Assembly: GCF_016411825.1 (NCBI RefSeq)
Contig: NZ_JAEKMH010000002.1
Coordinates: 1,054,001 to 1,118,000 of the forward strand
From: Devosia sediminis
Lineage (GTDB): Bacteria; Pseudomonadota; Alphaproteobacteria; Rhizobiales; Devosiaceae
DNA length: 64,000 nucleotides
Reading direction: 5' to 3'
Below, piece after piece: positions 24,772-34,569 of the stretch. Position numbers and translations under genes: made by a program. The notes beneath the pieces are model-generated. The model was not told where the DNA came from. It was given only the letters and a program-made list of their open reading frames with translations, and ran no database searches. Position 1 is the stretch's first letter; each line of letters opens with the position of its first letter.

Positions 24772-25433
24772 TGCGCATCCTATTGTGCGAGGACGACGAC
24801 GAGATTGCACAGTCCCTGGCGGTCACGCTGGAGCGGTCGGGTTTTGGCGTCGAACGGGAAAGCGACGGCGAGGCAGCGCTCTATCGGGGCGAAACCGAGA
24901 ATTTCGACGCAGTCGTGCTCGATTTGGGCCTGCCACAGATGGATGGCCTCACCATCCTCAAGCGCTGGCGTCGGGCAGGGCGTCTGATGCCGGTCCTGAT
25001 CCTCACGGCCCGCGGCCAATGGGAGGAGCGTGTGGAGGGCATAGAAGCGGGCGCCGACGACTATGTCATCAAGCCATTTCACGTGATGGAGATCGTCGCC
25101 CGCTTGCGCGCTCTCATCCGGCGAGCTGCCGGTCTCGCTTCATCGCGCATCACCTTCGGCCCCTATGAACTCGACACCCGCACACTGCAGGTCAGCAAGG
25201 ACGGTGTGCCCTTCGATCTCAGCCCGCAGGAGTTCAAGCTCGTCTCCTATCTCCTGCACAACAAGGGACGGGTCATCTCTCAACTCGAGATCACCGAGCA
25301 TCTTTACCGACAGGATTACGAGCGCGATTCCAATGCCGTGGAAGTTCTCGTCGCCCGCGTGCGCAAGCGCCTGGGCCATGAGCTGATCAAGACCCGTCGT
25401 GGCTTTGGTTACACCTTGGGGGACGACTATTGA
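24768..25433 (+). CDS. OmpR/PhoP-family response regulator (FeuP/PhoP-like)
   Basis: A 221-residue cytoplasmic DNA-binding regulator. The receiver domain has the acidic pocket CEDDDE (7-12), phosphoacceptor Asp52 in VLDLGLPQMDG, and the conserved Lys in DDYVIKPFH. A winged-helix output domain fills the C-terminal half, with RDSNAVEVLVARVRKRLG and IKTRRGFGYTLGDDY. The spacing and RRAAG linker resemble rhizobial FeuP and enteric PhoP. ATG 24768 overlaps the PepSY gene, and the histidine-kinase TTG overlaps its stop. It probably binds 11-bp direct repeats such as that at 23937-23954. Confidence 0.93.
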   Translation: MMRILLCEDDDEIAQSLAVTLERSGFGVERESDGEAALYRGETENFDAVVLDLGLPQMDGLTILKRWRRAGRLMPVLILTARGQWEERVEGIEAGADDYVIKPFHVMEIVARLRALIRRAAGLASSRITFGPYELDTRTLQVSKDGVPFDLSPQEFKLVSYLLHNKGRVISQLEITEHLYRQDYERDSNAVEVLVARVRKRLGHELIKTRRGFGYTLGDDY

Positions 25434-26779
25434 GGCCCCACTCGCTGAGGTTGCGATTGCTGGGCCTGGCCGCTGTGTGGGTTGTCGGCTCGTTGGCCGC
25501 GGCCGCCTTTGTCCTCCAATACCTGTTCATGACCAATCTTGAGCGGGACGTGGCCAAGGATTTGGAAGCGGCGATGACACGGGTTATCGCGCTCATCGAT
25601 CTTAATGCCGCAGTGCCGGCGCTGGCGGGGCCGCTTCCCGACCCGCGATACGAGACGCCCCTGGGTGGGCGCTATTGGCAGATCGAGGCAACGGACGGAA
25701 GCGGGGCACTTCGGTCTCGCTCGCTATGGGACATGGTCATCCCCGCCCAGGGCCAGGGCGACGGACTAAGGCACTTCTCCGGCCCCGATGGTTGGCATCT
25801 GGTCTATGTGACCCGCAGCATCGACGTCGGCGGTCGCACGTTGCAGGTGAGCGTCGGCGAGGACCATGACCCTATCCATGCGGCGGGCACGGCCTTCCTC
25901 TGGGATGTCGTGTGGCTCTTCAGTCTGCTTGGTGCGCTGATCCTGGCCGCCGCCTGGTTGCAGCTCCGCCTGGGACTGGTGCCGCTCACCCGCCTGCGCG
26001 AGGAGATCGACCGCATCAGGCAGGGAGCGCAGACGCGTCTCGATGTCGCCTTCCCCAGCGAATTGCTGCCCTTGGTCGATGAGGTCAACGCCTTGCTCGG
26101 TGAGCGCGAAGCCAATATCGAACGGGCTCGGGAGCGCGCCTCCGACCTAGCCCATGGCCTCAAGACGCCGCTCGCCGCTCTGCACGGCATTGCCATCCGG
26201 GTGCGGGAAAAGGGCAATGCTGCCGACGCAGACCTGATCGACGATATGGCCTTCGAAATGTCGCGGCGGGTCGATTACCAGATGCGTCTCTCGACCATTC
26301 GCCTGCGCAGCCATGGCCATCGCGAGAGCGCTTCGCTCAACAGCGCCATCCTGCGCACCATTGCCGTGCTGAAGAAAACCGGCCGGGGCGAGGAGCTGCA
26401 CTGGCTGGCCCAGCTCGAAGAGGAGATCACGGTCGACATCCATCGGCAGGATCTCATGGAACTCGTCGGCGTCCTGCTGGAAAACGCCGCCCACTGGGCA
26501 AGCAGCCGGGTGATCGTGCGATGCGTCACTTCAAACGCAAAGGCAATGCTGGCCATTCTCGACGACGGCCCCGGCATACCGGAGGATCAGCTCTCGCTGC
26601 TGGGTGAGCGTGGCCAGCGCCTGGATCAGTCGAAGCCCGGCACAGGTCTGGGCCTCGCCATCGCCCGGGAGATCGTGGCGCTCAATGGCGGCAAGATCCA
26701 ACTGAGCAAATCCGATATTGGTGGCCTTGCAGTGACCATCACCTTCCGGCTGGCACAGCCGGAACTGCCGGCGCCTTAG
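25430..26779 (+). CDS. Sensor histidine kinase (PhoQ/FeuQ-like)
   Basis: A 449-residue inner-membrane kinase. Membrane segment 1 is at about 9-33, a periplasmic sensor region at about 34-155, membrane segment 2 at about 157-178, and a HAMP-like linker follows. The H-box is SDLAHGLKTPLAAL with phospho-accepting His242; the HGLKTPL variant is typical of PhoQ-like kinases. The N-box is LLENAAHW (Asn352), G1 is LDDGPGIP and G2 is GTGLGLA. It starts at a TTG overlapping the regulator stop. The periplasmic region is a plausible contact for the co-encoded PepSY protein. Confidence 0.93.
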   Translation: MRPHSLRLRLLGLAAVWVVGSLAAAAFVLQYLFMTNLERDVAKDLEAAMTRVIALIDLNAAVPALAGPLPDPRYETPLGGRYWQIEATDGSGALRSRSLWDMVIPAQGQGDGLRHFSGPDGWHLVYVTRSIDVGGRTLQVSVGEDHDPIHAAGTAFLWDVVWLFSLLGALILAAAWLQLRLGLVPLTRLREEIDRIRQGAQTRLDVAFPSELLPLVDEVNALLGEREANIERARERASDLAHGLKTPLAALHGIAIRVREKGNAADADLIDDMAFEMSRRVDYQMRLSTIRLRSHGHRESASLNSAILRTIAVLKKTGRGEELHWLAQLEEEITVDIHRQDLMELVGVLLENAAHWASSRVIVRCVTSNAKAMLAILDDGPGIPEDQLSLLGERGQRLDQSKPGTGLGLAIAREIVALNGGKIQLSKSDIGGLAVTITFRLAQPELPAP

Positions 26780-26879
26780 CTTGAGCCTGGACGGGACCTT
26801 CCGTGTCTTCGCTCAGCAGCATCGCTGTCGCGAAGCAACCCAGGGCCAGGAAGAATGCAAAGAGCAGGAGCGCGATCAT
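26739..26879 (-). CDS. Possible small membrane protein, antisense to the kinase 3' end
   Basis: A 46-codon ORF reading MIALLLFAFFLALGCFATAM, then LLSEDTEGPVQAQAKAPAVP and AVPAGR. The first 22 residues form one strong hydrophobic segment, and the tail is Ala/Pro-rich. AAAGG lies nine bases before ATG 26879. It overlaps the last 41 bases of the kinase gene convergently. Small single-span proteins next to two-component genes can be regulators, but there is no homology evidence here. Confidence 0.35.
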   Translation of the reverse strand: MIALLLFAFFLALGCFATAMLLSEDTEGPVQAQAKAPAVPAVPAGR

Positions 26880-27139
26880 CGAACCGGACCTTTCATGAGG
26901 TGGATCACTGCCGCGGTCTGATAGGGACGCGGCGAGGATTGGTCGGACAACGGCGATGAGTCCGCGAAGTTCCGCTAAATGGCTGATGTTAAAGTAATAT
27001 TTTTAATTCAGTGGCAGTAATCTGCCCGTAAGCTTCGAGAAAAATGCGCAGGCGGATAGTTTTCCTGCAACCGATGCGACATACGCGCGTTATTTGAGTA
27101 TCGGAACGCGATTGAAAAATATCGAAGACCGATAAAAAG
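26880..27139. other. Non-coding stretch, lower GC, possible small-RNA locus
   Basis: No convincing gene is seen. The part from about 26980 to 27135 is clearly AT-richer than the rest of the window and runs straight into the strong terminator at 27140-27171. No stop codon of a recognisable gene lies close upstream on the plus strand (the kinase ends at 26779). This is the pattern of a small-RNA gene or a long 3' untranslated region. Confidence 0.35.
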
Positions 27140-27172
27140 AGCCCCGAAGGCGAAAGCCTCCGGGGCTTTTTC
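27140..27172 (+). terminator. Rho-independent terminator
   Basis: AGCCCCGAAGGC and GCCTCCGGGGCT flank a short loop, and TTTTTC follows directly. An A-rich run upstream (AAAAAG) could allow weak use on the minus strand too. It is 360 bases after the histidine kinase stop, so either the operon has a long 3' end or it terminates an unannotated transcript. Confidence 0.85.
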
Positions 27173-27247
27173 ATGCCCTGCTCGTCCGCATGGAACGGGA
27201 GGCGGGCAGGCGGGTTGCGTGAGGGAAGCACATCGAGGAGAAGACCC

Positions 27248-27421
27248 ATGACCACTGCCCAAAAGAAGCCCGCACCTCTCGAAACTGGTTCAGGCGACCA
27301 GAAGGACGACAATATCGACGATCTGGGCCGCCGCCCCGACGGCTCCGAAGAGGACCAGCCCGTCGACGCGGGTCGCGAGAAAAAGTCCCCTGGGGAAAAG
27401 CCGGACTCTGGACGCCACTGA
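27248..27421 (+). CDS. Small acidic hydrophilic protein
   Basis: A 57-residue protein, MTTAQKKPAPLETGSGDQKD followed by charged residues and ending SPGEKPDSGRH. It has no hydrophobic segment and looks intrinsically disordered. GAGGAGAAG precedes ATG 27248 at good spacing, which argues that it is translated. A terminator hairpin follows the stop by 50 bases, so it is a self-contained transcription unit between two terminators. I do not recognise a family; disordered small proteins of this kind are often stress-related. Confidence 0.6.
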   Translation: MTTAQKKPAPLETGSGDQKDDNIDDLGRRPDGSEEDQPVDAGREKKSPGEKPDSGRH

Positions 27422-27470
27422 CGCGACATAATTGTCGCGGACGCTTTAACGGTGTTGCCTTCGAACGGGT

Positions 27471-27511
27471 CCGGGCATATTCACGTCCAGCATATGCCCG
27501 GTTCGGATTTT
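27471..27511 (+). terminator. Terminator-like hairpin immediately before pcm
   Basis: CCGGGCATAT at 27471-27480 pairs perfectly with ATATGCCCGG at 27492-27501 and is followed by TTCGGATTTTT. It ends the small gene at 27248-27421. The GTG of pcm begins four bases after the T-run, so the hairpin also lies in the leader of any pcm transcript that starts upstream. Confidence 0.75.
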
Positions 27512-27514
27512 TGA

Positions 27515-28159
27515 GTGCACACGCCCGATTACACATCTGCGCGCAAGGCGATGGTGGACAACCAGGTCGCCACCAGCTCGGTAACCGATCCCCGGTTGCT
27601 GAGCACCTTGCGTCGCGTGCCGCGCGAACTCTTCCTTCCCGCTGATCGCCACGCCCTTGCCTATAGCGACGCACATCATCCCCTGGGGCAGGGCAGGTTC
27701 CTCGTCGCGCCGGCGGTCTTCGCGCGCCTGGTACAACTGACGGAAGTGTCGGAGACCGACCGCGTCCTCGACTACTGGCCTTCGACTGGTTACTCCACCG
27801 CTGTCCTGTCCGCCCTTGCTCGCGACGTCGTCGGGTTCGAACCCGATCCTGCACTGGCCGCCGAAGCCCGTATCCGCATGGCCGAGTTGGGCATTTCCAA
27901 TGCCGTGATCACGCAACAGCTCGCGCCAGGCGACCTCTTTGACGTCGTCCTGGTCGAAGGCGCCGTAGCCGAGATACCGGCGGACCTGCTGCAAAAGCTG
28001 GCGCCCGGCGGGCGGCTTGTATGTCTGGTCCGTAACGGGCCGGTGGGTGTCGCCACCGTCTGTCTGCGCGGCGTTACGGGTATTGTTACAAAAACCTGGT
28101 TCAATGCGACGCTGCCGGTCATCGACCTTCAGCCAGTTCCGGAGCGCTTCGTCTTCTAG
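27515..28159 (+). CDS. pcm: Protein-L-isoaspartate O-methyltransferase family protein
   Basis: A 214-residue SAM-dependent methyltransferase of the Pcm family, which would repair isoaspartyl residues. The N-terminal ARKAMVDNQVATSSVTDPRL and RRVPRELFLP match the family, followed by AYSDAHHPLGQGRFLVAPAV and the C-terminal LPVIDLQPVPERFVF. Motif I reads VLDYWPSTGYSTAVL, where the usual glycine-rich GxGxG is largely replaced; the later acidic GFEPDP is kept. GTG 27515 is the first possible start because an in-frame TGA is directly upstream. It is followed by tolC, popZ and valS in the usual order. Confidence 0.8.
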   Translation: MHTPDYTSARKAMVDNQVATSSVTDPRLLSTLRRVPRELFLPADRHALAYSDAHHPLGQGRFLVAPAVFARLVQLTEVSETDRVLDYWPSTGYSTAVLSALARDVVGFEPDPALAAEARIRMAELGISNAVITQQLAPGDLFDVVLVEGAVAEIPADLLQKLAPGGRLVCLVRNGPVGVATVCLRGVTGIVTKTWFNATLPVIDLQPVPERFVF

Positions 28160-28284
28160 ATTGTGTTGCGTTCTGGTCACGTTGCGCCGGGACCTTGATA
28201 TTAAAGTTTTGTAGGGATTGCCTGGGTCGGTTGTGTACCCCATCTGCCGGGCATTAGAGTGCTGGGGTCTGGAGGCTTGGTCTG

Positions 28285-29655
28285 ATGAAGATTCTTGGGG
28301 TACTGACGGCGAGCACGCTCGCCATCATGATGGCAGCTTCGTCGGTCGGCACGGCACAGGCTCAGTCGATCACGCAGGCCCTAACGGCCGCCTATGACCA
28401 CGCCCCTGATCTGCAATCCGCCCTGATCGCAGCCAAGGCCCAGGCCGAAGGTATCGTTCAGGCCAAGGCGGGCACGATGCCCACCCTCGGCGCCTCCATC
28501 AGCGGCAATACCGGCAGCAGCCTGATCGGCGGCACCTGGAGCGACCCCAACCTGTCGTTGACCACAGGTCTGTCGTACAACCAGACCATTTTCGACAACG
28601 GCAGCACCGCCGCCCAGGTCGAGGCGGCGCGCGCCGCCGCCGAAGTTGCGGAGTACCAGATCCGCAATACCGAGCAGAACGTCCTGCTCTCCGTGATCCA
28701 GGCCTACATGAACGTACTGAGCGGCCGCGAACTGCTCGCGCTGCGCCAGGACAACGTCAATTTCTTCCAGGCCCAGTTGCAGTCGGCGCAGGATCGTCTC
28801 GACGTGGGCGAGGGCACCCGCATCGATGTCGCCCAGGCCCAGGCGCGCCTGGCGCAGGGCCAGGCAGCGCTGCAGGCCGCGTCTGGCACGTTGCAGTCCA
28901 GTGAGGCGACCTTCCAGCGCCTGGTCGGGCAGCGCCCGCAGGGCCTGTCCACCAGCCACAACTATTCGCGGCTCATTCCGCGCTCGATCGACGCGGCGAT
29001 CTCGGAAGCGGAAATGGGCCATCCGGCGATCCTGCTGTCCAAGGCCGGCATTCGCGCCGCCCAGGCCGGCAGCGACGTTGCCCAGGCATCCTATTATGGC
29101 GCCACGACCAGCGTCTCGGGTCAGGTCGGTTCCACTTGGACCGGTCCTTCGGGTGGCCTGCGGGATGGCATTTCGGCTTCCATGGGCTTCCAGATCACCA
29201 TTCCGATCTATGCCGGTGGCCGCATGGGCTCCAGCGTCCGCCAGGCGAACCTGCAGCAGATCCAGTCCGAGGTGGACGCCATGTCCGCCTATGACCAGGT
29301 CCGCGAAGCGGTTATCTCCGCCTGGACCGGCATCCAGAGCGCCGACGCCCAGATCAGCGCCGCTCAGGCAGCCGTCACCTCCAGCAACACCGTGCTCGAT
29401 GGCGTGATCCAGGAGCGCGACCTTGGTGCCGCCACCACGCTCGACGTGCTCAATGCCCAGGCCGATCTGACCAGCGCACGCGAGGCGCTTATCAACGCCT
29501 CAAACGGCAAGACCATTGCCACCTTCTCCCTGCTGAGCGCCATGGGCCGCATGACCGCTGAGGATCTCGGCCTCGCCGTCGAGATCAAGACTGCGGTGCC
29601 CTACACCCAGGCCGTCGAAGATGTCTGGCAGGAACTGCGCACCATCGCCGAATAG
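28285..29655 (+). CDS. tolC: TolC family outer membrane protein
   Basis: A 456-residue outer-membrane channel subunit for type I secretion and drug efflux. It has a signal peptide at about 1-26 (cleavage near AQAQS) and two repeats of the OEP fold. The visible landmarks are LTTGLSYNQTIFDNGSTAAQ, RLDVGEGTRIDVAQAQARLA, GFQITIPIYAGGRMGSSVRQ and RDLGAATTLDVLNAQADLTS. These DVLNAQ-type helices build the periplasmic tunnel. It lies between pcm and popZ, a conserved arrangement in this order. A hairpin at 29683-29709 follows the stop. Confidence 0.94.
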   Translation: MKILGVLTASTLAIMMAASSVGTAQAQSITQALTAAYDHAPDLQSALIAAKAQAEGIVQAKAGTMPTLGASISGNTGSSLIGGTWSDPNLSLTTGLSYNQTIFDNGSTAAQVEAARAAAEVAEYQIRNTEQNVLLSVIQAYMNVLSGRELLALRQDNVNFFQAQLQSAQDRLDVGEGTRIDVAQAQARLAQGQAALQAASGTLQSSEATFQRLVGQRPQGLSTSHNYSRLIPRSIDAAISEAEMGHPAILLSKAGIRAAQAGSDVAQASYYGATTSVSGQVGSTWTGPSGGLRDGISASMGFQITIPIYAGGRMGSSVRQANLQQIQSEVDAMSAYDQVREAVISAWTGIQSADAQISAAQAAVTSSNTVLDGVIQERDLGAATTLDVLNAQADLTSAREALINASNGKTIATFSLLSAMGRMTAEDLGLAVEIKTAVPYTQAVEDVWQELRTIAE

Positions 29656-29682
29656 TCGGCGTTTGTCAGATCGATCCAAATC

Positions 29683-29709
29683 TTGTGGCTGGGCTCGTCC
29701 CGGCCACAA
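29683..29709. repeat. Palindrome after tolC
   Basis: TTGTGGCTGGG and CCCGGCCACAA pair around a CTCGT loop with one wobble, followed by CTTTTCG. The motif resembles the inner parts of the other intergenic palindromes in the window and could act as a terminator for tolC. Confidence 0.5.
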
Positions 29710-29845
29710 CTTTTCGTGGAAGACGCCAAGTTGGGGGCTTGGGGTGATTCCTAATCCTGCGCCTTGCGATTAAGCTGTTGGTTACGAATCGGGGATGGTG
29801 ACTGCGGAGACCACCCCTAGTCGGGCGCATGAGTAAGAGGCACTG

Positions 29846-30589
29846 ATGAACAAGCCGGCACCCAAAGAACCCTCCATGGACGAAATCCTGTCGTCCATTC
29901 GGCAGATCATCGCAGACGATGACGCCGCAGGGGCGCCGCGTCGTCCGTCTGTGCAGTCGGCGCCGCCGCCGATGCAGGCCGCTCCGGCCCGGGCGCTGAG
30001 CGACTCTGACGACCGCGACTTGAGCGACATGCTCGACGATATCGAGCCCTTGGCCCTTTCGCCCTCGCAGATCGTCGACGATGGCGACGATGCAGGTGGC
30101 TTCAGCTTCGATTCCATTCTGGCCGATACCGAGGCGCCGGCCGGTGCCCCGCCGCTGGTCGAGGCCGAAGACGTCACCTTCGATATGGACGATCTCCCGA
30201 GCTTCGATCCGGCGCCCGCTCGCCCGGCTGTGGTGCAGCCGCTGCGCAGCCCGGCTCCCGAACCGGCTCCCGTGGCGCGCGCCATTCCGGAGCCGGAAAT
30301 CGAAGTCGAGGAACCCGTCTTCAGCGCGGCAAGTGCCGCGCCGCTCCCCGATCCGACCCTGACGGCCGATATTGCCGACCAGTTGCTTGAGCCGGCCACC
30401 CGTGCCGCCGTGCGCGGTTCCATCGGCAAGCTCAGCGCCTTGGGCATCGGCAATCCGAGCCTCACCATTGAGGCCATGATGCGCGACATGCTGCGCCCCA
30501 TGCTCAAGGAGTGGCTGGACGAAAACCTGCCCTCCGTCGTCGAGCGCATGGTGGAAAAGGAAATCGCCCGCGTATCGCGCGGCGAGTAA
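29846..30589 (+). CDS. popZ: PopZ-like polar organising protein (DUF2497)
   Basis: A 247-residue protein with the PopZ layout. The short conserved N-terminal helix is KEPSMDEILSSIRQIIADDD (about 7-26). A long acidic, proline-rich disordered linker follows (about 30-170). The conserved C-terminal oligomerisation region is at about 180-247, with LSALGIGNPSLTIEAMMRDM and LRPMLKEWLDENLPSVVERM. PopZ assembles a polar matrix that anchors ParB and recruits regulators in alphaproteobacteria. It lies between tolC and valS, the usual place. mipZ, another polarity gene, is in the same window. Confidence 0.9.
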   Translation: MNKPAPKEPSMDEILSSIRQIIADDDAAGAPRRPSVQSAPPPMQAAPARALSDSDDRDLSDMLDDIEPLALSPSQIVDDGDDAGGFSFDSILADTEAPAGAPPLVEAEDVTFDMDDLPSFDPAPARPAVVQPLRSPAPEPAPVARAIPEPEIEVEEPVFSAASAAPLPDPTLTADIADQLLEPATRAAVRGSIGKLSALGIGNPSLTIEAMMRDMLRPMLKEWLDENLPSVVERMVEKEIARVSRGE

Positions 30590-30708
30590 CGCCCGACGCG
30601 GTGCGAGGGCTGTTGACCCCGCACCCCGCATTTGCTTGAAGACTGCCAGCCTGTTTCCGGCCCGCCACGGTCTTTCCTGGCGGGTCGCTGCTGTTCGCGA
30701 GTGACGTT

Positions 30709-33462
<2,754 letters not shown>

Positions 33463-33467
33463 TCGCC

Positions 33468-34472
33468 ATGACCGATACCGCCGGCCCTCCCAACGATCGC
33501 GCCTTGCACAACGGTCTCGTGGGGGGTGGGGCGGTGCTGGTGTTCGACGGCAAGGGCGGCATGCGCCGGCACGAGGGCGGCGAGCCTCCCGTCGTGCCGC
33601 CGGGCGGCTTCAAGCTGGTCGTCGGCAATTCCAAGGCGCCGGAATTCAAGCTCTGGCTCAAGAGTGAGCTGGGCGAGTTCAATTCCGGCCTCGTCACAGC
33701 GCCCACCTCCCGCAGCCGCTGCAGCGTCCTGGATGATCGTGCCCTCGTCATCCTGCGCGTCGTCCGGCCCGGCGCCGCCCCCCATGATGTCGGCCGCCAG
33801 TTCCTCACGATCTGGATCGAGCGCAGCCGGGTCATCATCGCCTCCGAGCTCAACATTCTCGACTTTCTGGGTCTCGCCAGGGCCGAGCAGGCCGAATACG
33901 CCCCGACGACGCCGGCTGACCTCATTTCTCGCCTCGCCCTGCGCGCCTCCGACCGGTTGGAGCCGCTGATCGAGATGCTGGGCGATCGGCTCGACGAGAT
34001 CGAGGAAACCCTCATCACCCAGAAGACCGAAAAGGCGCAGGACAATCTCGAGCAGTTGCGCCGCACGCTGATCAGCTTCCGCCGCCTCGTCTGGCCACAG
34101 CGCGACGCCCTCTCGACCCTTGAGGTCGAGGACCTCTCGTTCTTCTCCGACCGCGACCGGCTGCGCCTGCGCGAGGCGGCCATGCGCACCGCCCGTATCG
34201 GTGACGAGTTGCAAGCGCTGTCCGAACGCGCCGTGCTTGTGCACGAAGAAATCATCGACGACCGCGCCGAGCAGATGAACAAGGCCATGCTGGTCCTGGC
34301 CGCGGTGACAGTGATCTTTTCCCCGCTCACCTTGCTGACCGGCCTTCTCGGCACGAATGTGTCCGGCATTCCCTTTGCTGAGCACCCCGGCGCCTTCTGG
34401 GTGGTCTGTGGCGCCGTCCTGGCCATTGGCCTCGGCGCCCTTTGGGTCATGCGAAGGCGGCGCTGGTTGTAG
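33468..34472 (+). CDS. zntB: CorA/ZntB family metal transporter
   Basis: A 334-residue inner-membrane protein. A large cytoplasmic N-terminal domain (about 1-260, ending in a long helix) is followed by two C-terminal membrane segments. The pore motif after the first is GLLGTNVSGIPF, where CorA has GMN and ZntB-type proteins have G-x-N, so zinc transport is more likely than magnesium. ATG 33468 is five bases after the valS stop, so it is probably co-transcribed. The GTN variant and the ion specificity are unproven. Confidence 0.85.
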   Translation: MTDTAGPPNDRALHNGLVGGGAVLVFDGKGGMRRHEGGEPPVVPPGGFKLVVGNSKAPEFKLWLKSELGEFNSGLVTAPTSRSRCSVLDDRALVILRVVRPGAAPHDVGRQFLTIWIERSRVIIASELNILDFLGLARAEQAEYAPTTPADLISRLALRASDRLEPLIEMLGDRLDEIEETLITQKTEKAQDNLEQLRRTLISFRRLVWPQRDALSTLEVEDLSFFSDRDRLRLREAAMRTARIGDELQALSERAVLVHEEIIDDRAEQMNKAMLVLAAVTVIFSPLTLLTGLLGTNVSGIPFAEHPGAFWVVCGAVLAIGLGALWVMRRRRWL

Positions 34473-34474
34473 GC

Positions 34475-34560
34475 GATGGATTGCCCGGACAAGCCGGGCA
34501 ATGACGATGGGGGCGGATGCCTCCACACCGTCACCACCCGGCTTGTCCGGGTGGTCCATC
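34475..34560. repeat. Composite palindromic intergenic repeat, copy 2
   Basis: It carries the modules ATTGCCCGGACAAGCCGGGC and CACCACCCGGCTTGTCCGGG, with the order reversed relative to copies 1 and 3. It sits between convergent zntB and the ABC exporter gene, where it may terminate both transcripts. Confidence 0.7.
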
Positions 34561-34569
34561 TTCTCACCC

